From Drosophila pseudoobscura (lineage: Eukaryota > Arthropoda > Insecta > Diptera > Drosophilidae), in assembly GCF_009870125.1 (NCBI RefSeq), contig NC_046679.1, positions 14,632,001 to 14,696,000 of the forward strand: a stretch of 64,000 bases of DNA, given 5' to 3'. Positions 1 through 10,185 of this stretch are shown here, one piece after another; the first letter of the stretch is position 1, and every line of letters begins with the position of its first letter. The notes beneath the pieces are model-generated. The model ran no database searches. It was not told the origin of the DNA and saw only the letters and a list, made by a program, of their open reading frames with translations. Both the position numbers and the translations under genes were made by a program.

Positions 1-660
1 TGTTACGGTCCCTGTCAGAAATAGTTCATAATACTGCGGCAAATGCTTTGCCGGGTCATATTTTTCCTGCATCTTCTATCCTCCACGATTTTAAAATGTC
101 CTCCTCGAAGGCTTTGCAGTGTCTAGAATAGATTATATAATTATTATCTGCAAAATAGTCGGCAACAAGCGCAGTCCAGAGGCGTATTTGCAGTGGGTGA
201 AGTTTGTGGCGTGTTTACATCTTCTCTATTTTCGAAACTTCCTTGTTACCGCTTGTCTTCAATAACGCAAAGACGCAGGGAATAGCCTTCCCTGACACCA
301 CCATCTTGGATATCATCTATGCCTGTTTCACTGTAGTCGTCGCCGTTTTTTTTTACACGTTTCCATTACACCACGAAAAACTTCATATATGTACACCGGA
401 ACCGGTACTAGTTCGAACTCGAAATATTAAATGGTACATAAATCTGCTGACGATCACTGCTCTCTTTGAAAGCTCGCGTTTCGAACTATTTGAACATACA
501 AGTATCGATATCTATGCAGTGTTGAAAAACTTTAGTTCTGTTCACAAAAGAACAAGCTCCCAGCTAGAATTCAAATATTGACTAATAAAACAATTTTATA
601 TACACTTAAAATAAAGAAAATCTTGGGGTCTATATTTGATTTACATTATTAGAAAGAAGC
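1..660. other. FAR 3' flank with a conserved 125-codon plus-strand open frame
   Basis: No recognisable gene lies between the unit start and the FAR stop codon. An uninterrupted plus-strand frame (204-581, no ATG at its start, hydrophobic in part) is followed by AATAAA-like sequences near 583 and 612. It is identical in all three units (also 3995-4372 and 7951-8328). Identity between such young copies says nothing about function. It may be the 3' end of an unseen convergent transcript or chance. Confidence 0.3.
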
Positions 661-1715
661 TTATGCGTGTATTGTGTTGTTTCGCTCATGGTAGATACTG
701 CTAAGTGATGACCGTATGAAGGCGTCACCACTCTCCACGAAACCGTCCATATGTGTCCATAAGAACCAGAATGTGAGGGTGAAGAACAGCACCTTGCTGA
801 CACAGTCCAGGATGTAGAGGCGCCGTAACACTTTGCGGGCATACGGGAGAGTGGACGGGCTCTCTCTTAGAATGTAGGTGCGCATGCCCATGATGTAGGT
901 GCTGATGTAGGTCTCCCAATTGAGCTGGCCCACAGAGGTGTCGAACATTTCCTCGTCTATAGCATTCAGCTGGCTGCTCATCTCCTGAAATTTCTCGTTC
1001 TGAAATTCCCAGTCTTTCGTTGTGTAGTACTGCAGTAGCTTCAGACCCATCGACACCTTGCGCTGCACATTCACCAAGCTGCAAAAAGGTAATGCTTGAA
1101 ATGATAGTGGATTTATGGAGTCAGTAACTTACAAGGGCTTCTGGCCAGAGATCAGCATCAAAAAGTCAATAAAATAGGCAGGAAGATAGTGAAAGAATAT
1201 CACGCAGAACAGGTGATGGTAATAGTTCTTCTTGATGGATCCTCCGGGGTACCACAGGGAGAAGCTTAGCGGAGTCTCGTAGAAGAAGCGACGACCCGTC
1301 TCAATGCTGTCGCCCCACGATGTCAGGGCCTTTTTGGAGATGCATAGGTTGCAGAAGTGCACCTCGTTTCGTTTGCTGGGCGCCTTCTCCTGGCTGCTAG
1401 CCTTGGCGCGCTGATAGCCACACAAGATCAACCCGTTGATGGCCTTGTCTACAGGTATCACTGTGGAGGAGTACAGCGGATTGCAGTGCATCGATCGTAT
1501 CACACCTCGGGCGGCACCAATCATCAGGCCAGTGGGTCCGGTAACGCCCTCAATCCATCCTGGCAGCGGTTCGCTAATGGCCGCCGTTACTGCAAAGGCA
1601 ATGGAGCATGCACAATTTAATAAACCAATTAACAGAGGCAGACTGGCTGATCATCTGGAAAGATCGCCCTTTACCACGCGCACCTTGTCCACGATGTCGG
1701 GATTCTTCTCTGCAA
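661..1715 (-). pseudogene. Truncated fatty acyl-CoA reductase, copy 1
   Basis: FAR exon 5 (661-1078, ending in the stop codon) and exon 4 (1133-1589) are open and splice-competent, like those of the intact gene at 8408-11662. Exon 3 and most of exon 2 are missing: sequence jumps at about 1661 from intron 3 directly to the first part of exon 2. A further 19 bp are missing inside the remaining exon 2 (near 1710), which shifts the frame. Exon 1, with the NAD(P)H-binding glycine motif, is absent because the unit switches to Gdh sequence in intron 1. The conserved Tyr/Lys pair of exon 3 is also gone, so an active reductase is not possible. The C-terminal FAR region with its membrane segments could still be transcribed from the adjacent Gdh promoter. 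Confidence 0.9.
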
Positions 1716-1830
1716 TGATTAAAAACATGCACATGTACTCGTATTGGTAGAGGGGAAGCAGACCCTCAGCCATTAATTAAGTGTCATGGCATTGGAATTG
1801 CAATGTGGAGTTTGCATTTGGGTCTCTTAG

Positions 1831-2037
1831 CTGGCAGCCGCGGTGGAAGAAGTACTCGACCATGTCGAAGAACCGCGGATCCTTGGCAGTGGGCACATCC
1901 TTGAGGCGATCGGGAATCTGGTGCTCGGTGGCATAGCCACGTGCCTGCAGCGCTGCCGTGGGCAGGGCCTTGACCAGGGTGGTCAACTCCTGCTGGCGCA
2001 TAGCGCCCTGGCGGGCCAAACTCTTCAGGTGATACAT
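1831..2037 (-). pseudogene. Gdh: Gdh first coding exon fragment, copy 1
   Basis: Sixty-nine codons from an ATG at 2037 read as the amino end of mitochondrial glutamate dehydrogenase. There is a basic, hydroxylated presequence (MYHLKSLARQ start, then RGYATEH), then DPRFFDMVEYFFHRGCQ, which fits the conserved start of mature animal GDH. After the CAG codon at 1831-1833 the sequence becomes FAR intron 1; the GT donor expected at an exon end is replaced by CT. The unspliced frame runs 17 more codons to a stop at 1777. The remainder of the enzyme is absent from the window. The identification rests on remembered GDH sequence. Confidence 0.82.
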
Positions 2038-2248
2038 GGCAAAACACACACAAAACACCGCACTCGATTTTACTTCTACTCTCCTGCTCTGCTCTGCTGT
2101 CTGCTGCTGGCTATATATGCACAACAACGCCTCTTGTCAAAACTACCGCCGCAATGAACGGTTTTGGCGTTTTTCTCGTCATTTCTTTCATTTCAAACGG
2201 AGCTTTCTCTCTTTGAAAGCTTTGTTATGCGCAGCATTTGAAATTTCT

Positions 2249-2256
2249 TATCGATA
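2249..2256. promoter_or_regulatory. DRE (TATCGATA) upstream of Gdh fragment, copy 1
   Basis: A perfect palindromic DRE, the DREF-binding site of fly housekeeping promoters, lies about 210 bp upstream of the Gdh start codon. It is repeated in unit 2 at 6040-6047. It suggests that each truncated unit carries an intact Gdh-type promoter. Confidence 0.6.
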
Positions 2257-2302
2257 ACTTGTTCAGGGCTGGAATGCTTGTAGGTTTAAGCTTTTGGGAA
2301 GA

Positions 2303-2490
2303 GCTGTATAGCTGTAAGCTTAGTTGAAACAAGTTCCCGCTTCCATATAAAAGTGCTGTATAGCTGGGAGTGCTGTATAGCTGTAAGCTTAGTTGAAACA
2401 AGTTCCCGCTTCCATATAAAAGTGCTGTATAGCTGGGAGTGCTGTTTAGCTGTAAGCTTAGTTGAAACAAGTTCCCGCTTCCATATAAAA
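2303..2490. repeat. Three copies of a 69-bp minisatellite unit
   Basis: The block GCTGTAGCTGTAAGCTTAG-like to CCATATAAAA begins at 2303, 2372 and 2441 with a constant 69-bp step. Each copy ends with a TATAAAA string. Unit 2 has only one copy (about 6094-6143), so the number changed after the units were duplicated. Confidence 0.85.
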
Positions 2491-3791
2491 TTTAAACTTA
2501 AACAATTTCTAGTTGATCACCACCGCGCAGCTCAGCAAAAAGGACAAATTGCAGCACATGGATGTATATATATATAGCAACAAGAGGATTATTAAGGCCT
2601 TACCTATACCTAAAGTGTGAGGTGTTTAATATCTAAGCAGGCGGCTTATTTCGCCCTTCTAAGTGTAAGATATGAATATCAGTTTATAAGATTTGAATAT
2701 TAGTTTAAGATTTACTCATCGATAGTATTATAAGAAATGCCAATGTACTCGATATATCGATACTTGTCCTCGACAAGTATCGATATGCCAACACACATTC
2801 ATTCATATACGACGATCAAGAAAGAAGAACATATAATAAAACCGTGCGATTAAAAGTTTACATAAGTTTGTTTTTCTTATTAAGAATGAAAATTTAGTTT
2901 TGGTATCTGCTCGTTTGCCTCTCTTCATCCACCGGATTGCATTCATATCCATGCCACTCATTCACTTTCAAACTTAGGCGCGCAACTCTACTATCCAGTC
3001 GATAGTATCGATAGTCGTTTTGGCTATTTCCCTTTTGCAAGAATTTCCGTTCATATATGTTTTATGCCTTGACATTTTTGGTTTAAACCATATTATATAA
3101 ACAATCAAAGTAAAGGATGCATTTAATATTAGCCAATCTTGTACAAAATTGATTCATCAATCGGATTAAGGTATGCGCTCAAGGCTGAGAATTCAGTAAC
3201 CCTAAGCCAAATATCAAAATCTAGGACCATGATTTCTGATCTTGGACAGCGTGGGGCTGTTGGGTTACGCAGCCCAATATTAGCCAATAGTCCATAGCTT
3301 ATAGCCAGTGGTGCAGCAGTAAATTAAATCCCTATTATTGTTTTTTATTTGCACTTCCAATTGTAAAACTTTTTCATCCGCAAATGTAATTATATGTATA
3401 ATCTTGCATATTCTGTCTTGTCTTCCTATATTTCCTTCGCTTTCTCTATCCACAGACAGTAATGGCTATATAGACTCGGCTATTGATGCTGACTAAGAAT
3501 ATATGTATACATATGGACATACATATGTATGTATACTTTATATTAAATTATATATACTAAAATTGACACATGTATTAATTAAATGAATAAAAACCAAAAA
3601 AAACACGCCGAGAACTTGTAAATGATGTGAAATATTAGAAAAAAAACTTTTCATCATTAAAGGAATAAAGACAAAACAAATAGATAATACCTTTCTTAAC
3701 AATATTTAATACTTTTAAAAATCGCAAATAATTTTTTTTTTTTTTAAATAACACAAAATAAGTGTGATTTCTCATTTCTAAATCTTATAGC
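2491..3791. other. Spacer between Gdh promoter region and next FAR 3' flank, unit 1
   Basis: AT-rich spacer without a recognisable gene. It contains perfect DREs at 2755-2762, 2778-2785 and 3006-3013. The first two form the arms of a 33-bp inverted repeat. A palindromic ATGTATACATATG-type stretch lies near 3503-3537, and a T-run near 3731. The final 630 bp are shared almost exactly with unit 2. Confidence 0.6.
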
Positions 3792-4451
3792 TGTTACGGT
3801 CCCTGTCAGAAATAGTTCATAATACTGCGGCAAATGCTTTGCCGGGTCATATTTTTCCTGCATCTTCTATCCTCCACGATTTTAAAATGTCCTCCTCGAA
3901 GGCTTTGCAGTGTCTAGAATAGATTATATAATTATTATCTGCAAAATAGTCGGCAACAAGCGCAGTCCAGAGGCGTATTTGCAGTGGGTGAAGTTTGTGG
4001 CGTGTTTACATCTTCTCTATTTTCGAAACTTCCTTGTTACCGCTTGTCTTCAATAACGCAAAGACGCAGGGAATAGCCTTCCCTGACACCACCATCTTGG
4101 ATATCATCTATGCCTGTTTCACTGTAGTCGTCGCCGTTTTTTTTTACACGTTTCCATTACACCACGAAAAACTTCATATATGTACACCGGAACCGGTACT
4201 AGTTCGAACTCGAAATATTAAATGGTACATAAATCTGCTGACGATCACTGCTCTCTTTGAAAGCTCGCGTTTCGAACTATTTGAACATACAAGTATCGAT
4301 ATCTATGCAGTGTTGAAAAACTTTAGTTCTGTTCACAAAAGAACAAGCTCCCAGCTAGAATTCAAATATTGACTAATAAAACAATTTTATATACACTTAA
4401 AATAAAGAAAATCTTGGGGTCTATATTTGATTTACATTATTAGAAAGAAGC

Positions 4452-5506
4452 TTATGCGTGTATTGTGTTGTTTCGCTCATGGTAGATACTGCTAAGTGAT
4501 GACCGTATGAAGGCGTCACCACTCTCCACGAAACCGTCCATATGTGTCCATAAGAACCAGAATGTGAGGGTGAAGAACAGCACCTTGCTGACACAGTCCA
4601 GGATGTAGAGGCGCCGTAACACTTTGCGGGCATACGGGAGAGTGGACGGGCTCTCTCTTAGAATGTAGGTGCGCATGCCCATGATGTAGGTGCTGATGTA
4701 GGTCTCCCAATTGAGCTGGCCCACAGAGGTGTCGAACATTTCCTCGTCTATAGCATTCAGCTGGCTGCTCATCTCCTGAAATTTCTCGTTCTGAAATTCC
4801 CAGTCTTTCGTTGTGTAGTACTGCAGTAGCTTCAGACCCATCGACACCTTGCGCTGCACATTCACCAAGCTGCAAAAAGGTAATGCTTGAAATGATAGTG
4901 GATTTATGGAGTCAGTAACTTACAAGGGCTTCTGGCCAGAGATCAGCATCAAAAAGTCAATAAAATAGGCAGGAAGATAGTGAAAGAATATCACGCAGAA
5001 CAGGTGATGGTAATAGTTCTTCTTGATGGATCCTCCGGGGTACCACAGGGAGAAGCTTAGCGGAGTCTCGTAGAAGAAGCGACGACCCGTCTCAATGCTG
5101 TCGCCCCACGATGTCAGGGCCTTTTTGGAGATGCATAGGTTGCAGAAGTGCACCTCGTTTCGTTTGCTGGGCGCCTTCTCCTGGCTGCTAGCCTTGGCGC
5201 GCTGATAGCCACACAAGATCAACCCGTTGATGGCCTTGTCTACAGGTATCACTGTGGAGGAGTACAGCGGATTGCAGTGCATCGATCGTATCACACCTCG
5301 GGCGGCACCAATCATCAGGCCAGTGGGTCCGGTAACGCCCTCAATCCATCCTGGCAGCGGTTCGCTAATGGCCGCCGTTACTGCAAAGGCAATGGAGCAT
5401 GCACAATTTAATAAACCAATTAACAGAGGCAGACTGGCTGATCATCTGGAAAGATCGCCCTTTACCACGCGCACCTTGTCCACGATGTCGGGATTCTTCT
5501 CTGCAA
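4452..5506 (-). pseudogene. Truncated fatty acyl-CoA reductase, copy 2
   Basis: Same structure as copy 1, with exon 5 (4452-4869), exon 4 (4924-5380) and the same deletion joint at about 5452. It has the same loss of exon 3 and most of exon 2 and the same 19-bp loss. Sharing both breaks means the damage happened once, before this unit was duplicated. The two coding exons are free of stops, so a partial FAR product from a chimeric transcript is imaginable, but the dinucleotide-binding and catalytic parts are missing. Confidence 0.9.
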
Positions 5507-5621
5507 TGATTAAAAACATGCACATGTACTCGTATTGGTAGAGGGGAAGCAGACCCTCAGCCATTAATTAAGTGTCATGGCATTGGAATTGCAATGTGGA
5601 GTTTGCATTTGGGTCTCTTAG

Positions 5622-5828
5622 CTGGCAGCCGCGGTGGAAGAAGTACTCGACCATGTCGAAGAACCGCGGATCCTTGGCAGTGGGCACATCCTTGAGGCGA
5701 TCGGGAATCTGGTGCTCGGTGGCATAGCCACGTGCCTGCAGCGCTGCCGTGGGCAGGGCCTTGACCAGGGTGGTCAACTCCTGCTGGCGCATAGCGCCCT
5801 GGCGGGCCAAACTCTTCAGGTGATACAT
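5622..5828 (-). pseudogene. Gdh: Gdh first coding exon fragment, copy 2
   Basis: Second copy of the 69-codon mitochondrial presequence and amino-terminal part of glutamate dehydrogenase, identical in reading to the one at 1831-2037. It again runs into FAR intron 1 at its 3' end without a usable GT donor. The DRE upstream is at 6040-6047. Confidence 0.82.
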
Positions 5829-6462
5829 GGCAAAACACACACAAAACACCGCACTCGATTTTACTTCTACTCTCCTGCTCTGCTCTGCTGTCTGCTGCTG
5901 GCTATATATGCACAACAACGCCTCTTGTCAAAACTACCGCCGCAATGAACGGTTTTGGCGTTTTTCTCGTCATTTCTTTCATTTCAAACGGAGCTTTCTC
6001 TCTTTGAAAGCTTTGTTATGCGCAGCATTTGAAATTTCTTATCGATAACTTGTTCAGGGCTGGAATGCTTGTAGGTTTAAGCTTTTGGGAAGAGCTGTAT
6101 AGCTGTAAGCTTAGTTGAAACAAGTTCCCGCTTCCATCTAAAATTTAAACTTAAACAATTTCTAGTTGATCACCACCGCGCAGCCCAGCAAAAAGGACAA
6201 ATTGCAGCACATGGATGTATATATATACAGCAACGAGAGGATTATTAAGGCCTTAACTAAAGTGTGAGGTGTGTAACATCTATGCAGGCGGCTTATTTCG
6301 ACCTTCTAAGTTTGTTTTTCTTCTTAAGAATGAAAATTTATTTTTGGTATCTGCTTGTTTGCCTCATTTCTTCCACTGGATTGCATTCATATCCATGCCA
6401 CTCATTCACTTTCAAACTTAGGCGCGCAACTCTACTATCCAGTCGATAGTATCGATAGCCGT

Positions 6463-7110
6463 TTGGTGGGATCCCTATGGATTTGCCAACAAATAGAATA
6501 AATTTGGGGTTTCTTTACTCCCCCTTTGGAGCGGACTCACTCTTGTGCTATTTGGGTCTACTTTCCGTCCCGCTGGTCAGCTCTAAAGTTCCTGGTGTTT
6601 CACTGATCTTGATCCCCTGGAATCACAGAGTTATTTATCTTTTATGGGGTGATGGCCACTACTCCATCCTCATCCCACTCACTTTTTCTTTCAAACTAAA
6701 AAAAATCACTAGATCACTATGTCCGGCGCGCATGCTCCTCCGTTGCGGGAATTTCTTTCTCTGAACCCCCTCTTGGCTTAGCTGCTCTGTTTAATGCTCC
6801 CGGGCCGCTGATCCCCATCGCACTCTTCTATCGCCCTTGAACTAGGTTCATGGCCTGATTCGGGCTGCTGGCGGCTCTTTTTTCTTTGGGGTATGGGTGA
6901 GTTGGCTTCGGGACTCCTTTATGGGATGAGATCGGAAATCTTCTCTCATAACGGCTCCGGAGAGCGCGCGGAACTCTCACTCTCCAGGACCAGGTGGCGC
7001 CACTCTTGCTAACCTTTTCCCCTTAAATTTTGGCCTTGCCAGTATGTTCGAACTTCTTTCCTCCTCACCGCTTCTATGGGATATCACTTATCGATATCTT
7101 CGCATGCAAC
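6463..7110. other. Unit 2-specific segment (about 650 bp), possible mobile-element remnant
   Basis: Units 1 and 2 match up to the DRE at 3006/6450 and resume at the AATCAATCGGATTAA region (about 3155 and 7108). Between these points unit 2 has about 650 bp of GC-richer, different sequence and unit 1 has about 135 bp. The only frame of note (6477-6764) has no recognisable similarity. I see no target-site duplication or terminal repeat that I can defend. Insertion with loss of local sequence is the simplest reading. Confidence 0.5.
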
Positions 7111-7747
7111 AATCAATCGGATTAAATTATGCGATCAAGGCTGAGAATTCAGTAACCCTAAGCCAAATATCAAAATCTAGGAATATGATTTCTGATCTTG
7201 GACAACTTGGGGCTGTTGGGTTACGCAGCCCAATATTAGCCAATAGTCCATAGCTTATAGCCAGTGGTGCAGCAGTAAATTAAATCCCTATTATTGTTTT
7301 TTATTTGCACTTCCAATTGTAAAACTTTTTCATCCGCAAATGTAATTATATGTATAATCTTGCATATTCTGTCTTGTCTTCCTATATTTCCTTCGCTTTC
7401 TCTATCCACAGACAGTAATGGCTATATAGACTCGGCTATTGATGCTGACTAAGAATATATGTATACATATGGACATACATATGTATGTATACTTTATATT
7501 AAATTATATATACTAAAATTGACACATGTATTAATTAAATGAATAAAAACCAAAAAAAACACGCCGAGAACTTGTAAATGATGTGAAATATTAGAAAAAA
7601 AACTTTTCATCATTAAAGGAATAAAGACAAAACAAATAGATAATACCTTTCTTAACAATATTTAATACTTTTAAAAATCGCAAATAATTTTTTTTTTTTT
7701 TAAATAACACAAAATAAGTGTGATTTCTCATTTCTAAATCTTATAGC

Positions 7748-10185
7748 TGTTACGGTCCCTGTCAGAAATAGTTCATAATACTGCGGCAAATGCTTTGCCG
7801 GGTCATATTTTTCCTGCATCTTCTATCCTCCACGATTTTAAAATGTCCTCCTCGAAGGCTTTGCAGTGTCTAGAATAGATTATATAATTATTATCTGCAA
7901 AATAGTCGGCAACAAGCGCAGTCCAGAGGCGTATTTGCAGTGGGTGAAGTTTGTGGCGTGTTTACATCTTCTCTATTTTCGAAACTTCCTTGTTACCGCT
8001 TGTCTTCAATAACGCAAAGACGCAGGGAATAGCCTTCCCTGACACCACCATCTTGGATATCATCTATGCCTGTTTCACTGTAGTCGTCGCCGTTTTTTTT
8101 TACACGTTTCCATTACACCACGAAAAACTTCATATATGTACACCGGAACCGGTACTAGTTCGAACTCGAAATATTAAATGGTACATAAATCTGCTGACGA
8201 TCACTGCTCTCTTTGAAAGCTCGCGTTTCGAACTATTTGAACATACAAGTATCGATATCTATGCAGTGTTGAAAAACTTTAGTTCTGTTCACAAAAGAAC
8301 AAGCTCCCAGCTAGAATTCAAATATTGACTAATAAAACAATTTTATATACACTTAAAATAAAGAAAATCTTGGGGTCTATATTTGATTTACATTATTAGA
8401 AAGAAGCTTATGCGTGTATTGTGTTGTTTCGCTCATGGTAGATACTGCTAAGTGATGACCGTATGAAGGCGTCACCACTCTCCACGAAACCGTCCATATG
8501 TGTCCATAAGAACCAGAATGTGAGGGTGAAGAACAGCACCTTGCTGACACAGTCCAGGATGTAGAGGCGCCGTAACACTTTGCGGGCATACGGGAGAGTG
8601 GACGGGCTCTCTCTTAGAATGTAGGTGCGCATGCCCATGATGTAGGTGCTGATGTAGGTCTCCCAATTGAGCTGGCCCACAGAGGTGTCGAACATTTCCT
8701 CGTCTATAGCATTCAGCTGGCTGCTCATCTCCTGAAATTTCTCGTTCTGAAATTCCCAGTCTTTCGTTGTGTAGTACTGCAGTAGCTTCAGACCCATCGA
8801 CACCTTGCGCTGCACATTCACCAAGCTGCAAAAAGGTAATGCTTGAAATGATAGTGGATTTATGGAGTCAGTAACTTACAAGGGCTTCTGGCCAGAGATC
8901 AGCATCAAAAAGTCAATAAAATAGGCAGGAAGATAGTGAAAGAATATCACGCAGAACAAGTGATGGTAATAGTTCTTCTTGATGGATCCTCCGGGATACC
9001 ACAGGGAGAAGCTTAGCGGAGTCTCGTAGAAGAAGCGACGACCCGTCTCAATGCTGTCGCCCCACGAGGTCAGGGCCTTTTTGGAGATGCATAGGTTGCA
9101 GAACTGCACCTCGTTTCGTTTGCTGGGCGCCTTCTCCTGGCTGCTAGCCTTGGCGCGCTGATAGCCACACAAGATCAACCCGTTGATGGCCTTGTCTACA
9201 GGTATCACTGTGGAGGAGTACAGCGGATTGCAGTGCATCGATCGTATCACACCTCGGGCGGCACCAATCATCAGGCCAGTGGGTCCGGTGACGCCCTCAA
9301 TCCATCCTGGCAGTGGTTCGCTAATGGCCGCCGTTACTGCAAAGGCAATGGAGCATGCACAATTTAATAAAGCAATTAACAGAGGCAGACTGGCTGATCA
9401 TCTGGAAACGTACCAATGGAGGGCCGTGTGATGATAATGGGCAGTTTGGTGTTGTATCTGCAAATTAGATCTTCGGACAGGGCCTTGCTGTAAGCGTACG
9501 TGTTGGGCAAGCCATTTAGTAATCTAGAAAGCAAAGTAAATCGAGGCAATTTGTTCATAAAATGGCAGGCAGACAGAGCAGTTCGATTGCAATCCTTGCA
9601 GGAGGAAATGCTTATCATTTTGCAATTATTTTTCTTTTCAATCTTCGTTCTGTTACAGAAGAGCTGCTACTTACTTTGGTGTTATTTCCGCCAGAGCAGC
9701 ATCATCCATTGTTTCCACCATTTCAATGATGGAGAAGGGATTCTGTGGCGCTGGATAGGCGCGCTCCTCCAGCACACTCTCGTTGCACTGACAGTACGAG
9801 GTGGATACATGCACCAGTGACTGCAGATTGCTCATCTTTTCGGCCAGACGCAGCACCTTCAGGGTGCCGACCACGTTCATCATCACCATGGGCCGCAGCG
9901 GCTGGTCGAAGCGCACATTGGCCGCACAGTGGAACACAATCTCCACATTGGAGGCGAGTGTGTTGATGTCATTGGCGCTCAGGCCAAGGTCCGGCTCGAG
10001 CAGATCGCCCTTTACCACGCGCACCTTGTCCACGATGTCGGGATTCTTCTCCAGCAGCTTGCTAAAACTCTGCAATGATTAAAAACATGCACATGTACTC
10101 GTATTGGTAGAGGGGAAGCAGACCCTCAGCCATTAATTAAGTGTCATGGCGTTGGAATTGCAATGTGGAGTTTGCAGTTGGGTCT
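7748..10185. repeat. Tandem array unit 3, running into the intact FAR locus
   Basis: Third copy of the unit start. It matches units 1 and 2 through the FAR 3' flank and exons 5 and 4, then has about 600 bp (about 9408-10007) that are deleted from the other units, then matches again up to about 10185 in FAR intron 1. Beyond that point it continues as normal FAR intron, whereas units 1 and 2 switch to Gdh sequence. A short shared GCTGG lies at the switch point. Confidence 0.9.

Larger units (their letters stand above)
1..3791. repeat. Tandem array unit 1 (3791 bp)
   Basis: The sequence beginning at base 1 restarts at 3792 and again at 7748, so three head-to-tail units are visible. Unit 1 contains, left to right, the FAR 3' flank, a truncated FAR gene (661-1715), remaining FAR intron 1 sequence, the first coding exon of Gdh (1831-2037), the Gdh upstream region and a spacer to 3791. 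The Gdh promoter lies to the right because all coding parts are on the minus strand. Units 1 and 2 are nearly identical from their starts to about 2300/6090 and again over the last 630 bp. The middle spacer differs by insertions and deletions. Confidence 0.95.
3792..7747. repeat. Tandem array unit 2 (3956 bp)
   Basis: Second head-to-tail copy, offset 3791 bp from unit 1. It repeats the truncated FAR gene (4452-5506), the Gdh first exon (5622-5828) and the spacer. Against unit 1 it has one instead of three 69-bp repeats, lacks about 206 bp corresponding to 2663-2868, and carries about 650 bp of different sequence (6463-7110) where unit 1 has about 135 bp. Confidence 0.95.

Noticed and set aside
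725-1084. Alternative minus frame of 119 codons over FAR exon 5 (repeated in each unit)
   Set aside because: It overlaps the conserved FAR frame, contains no family similarity and is open only because the real exon is GC-rich.
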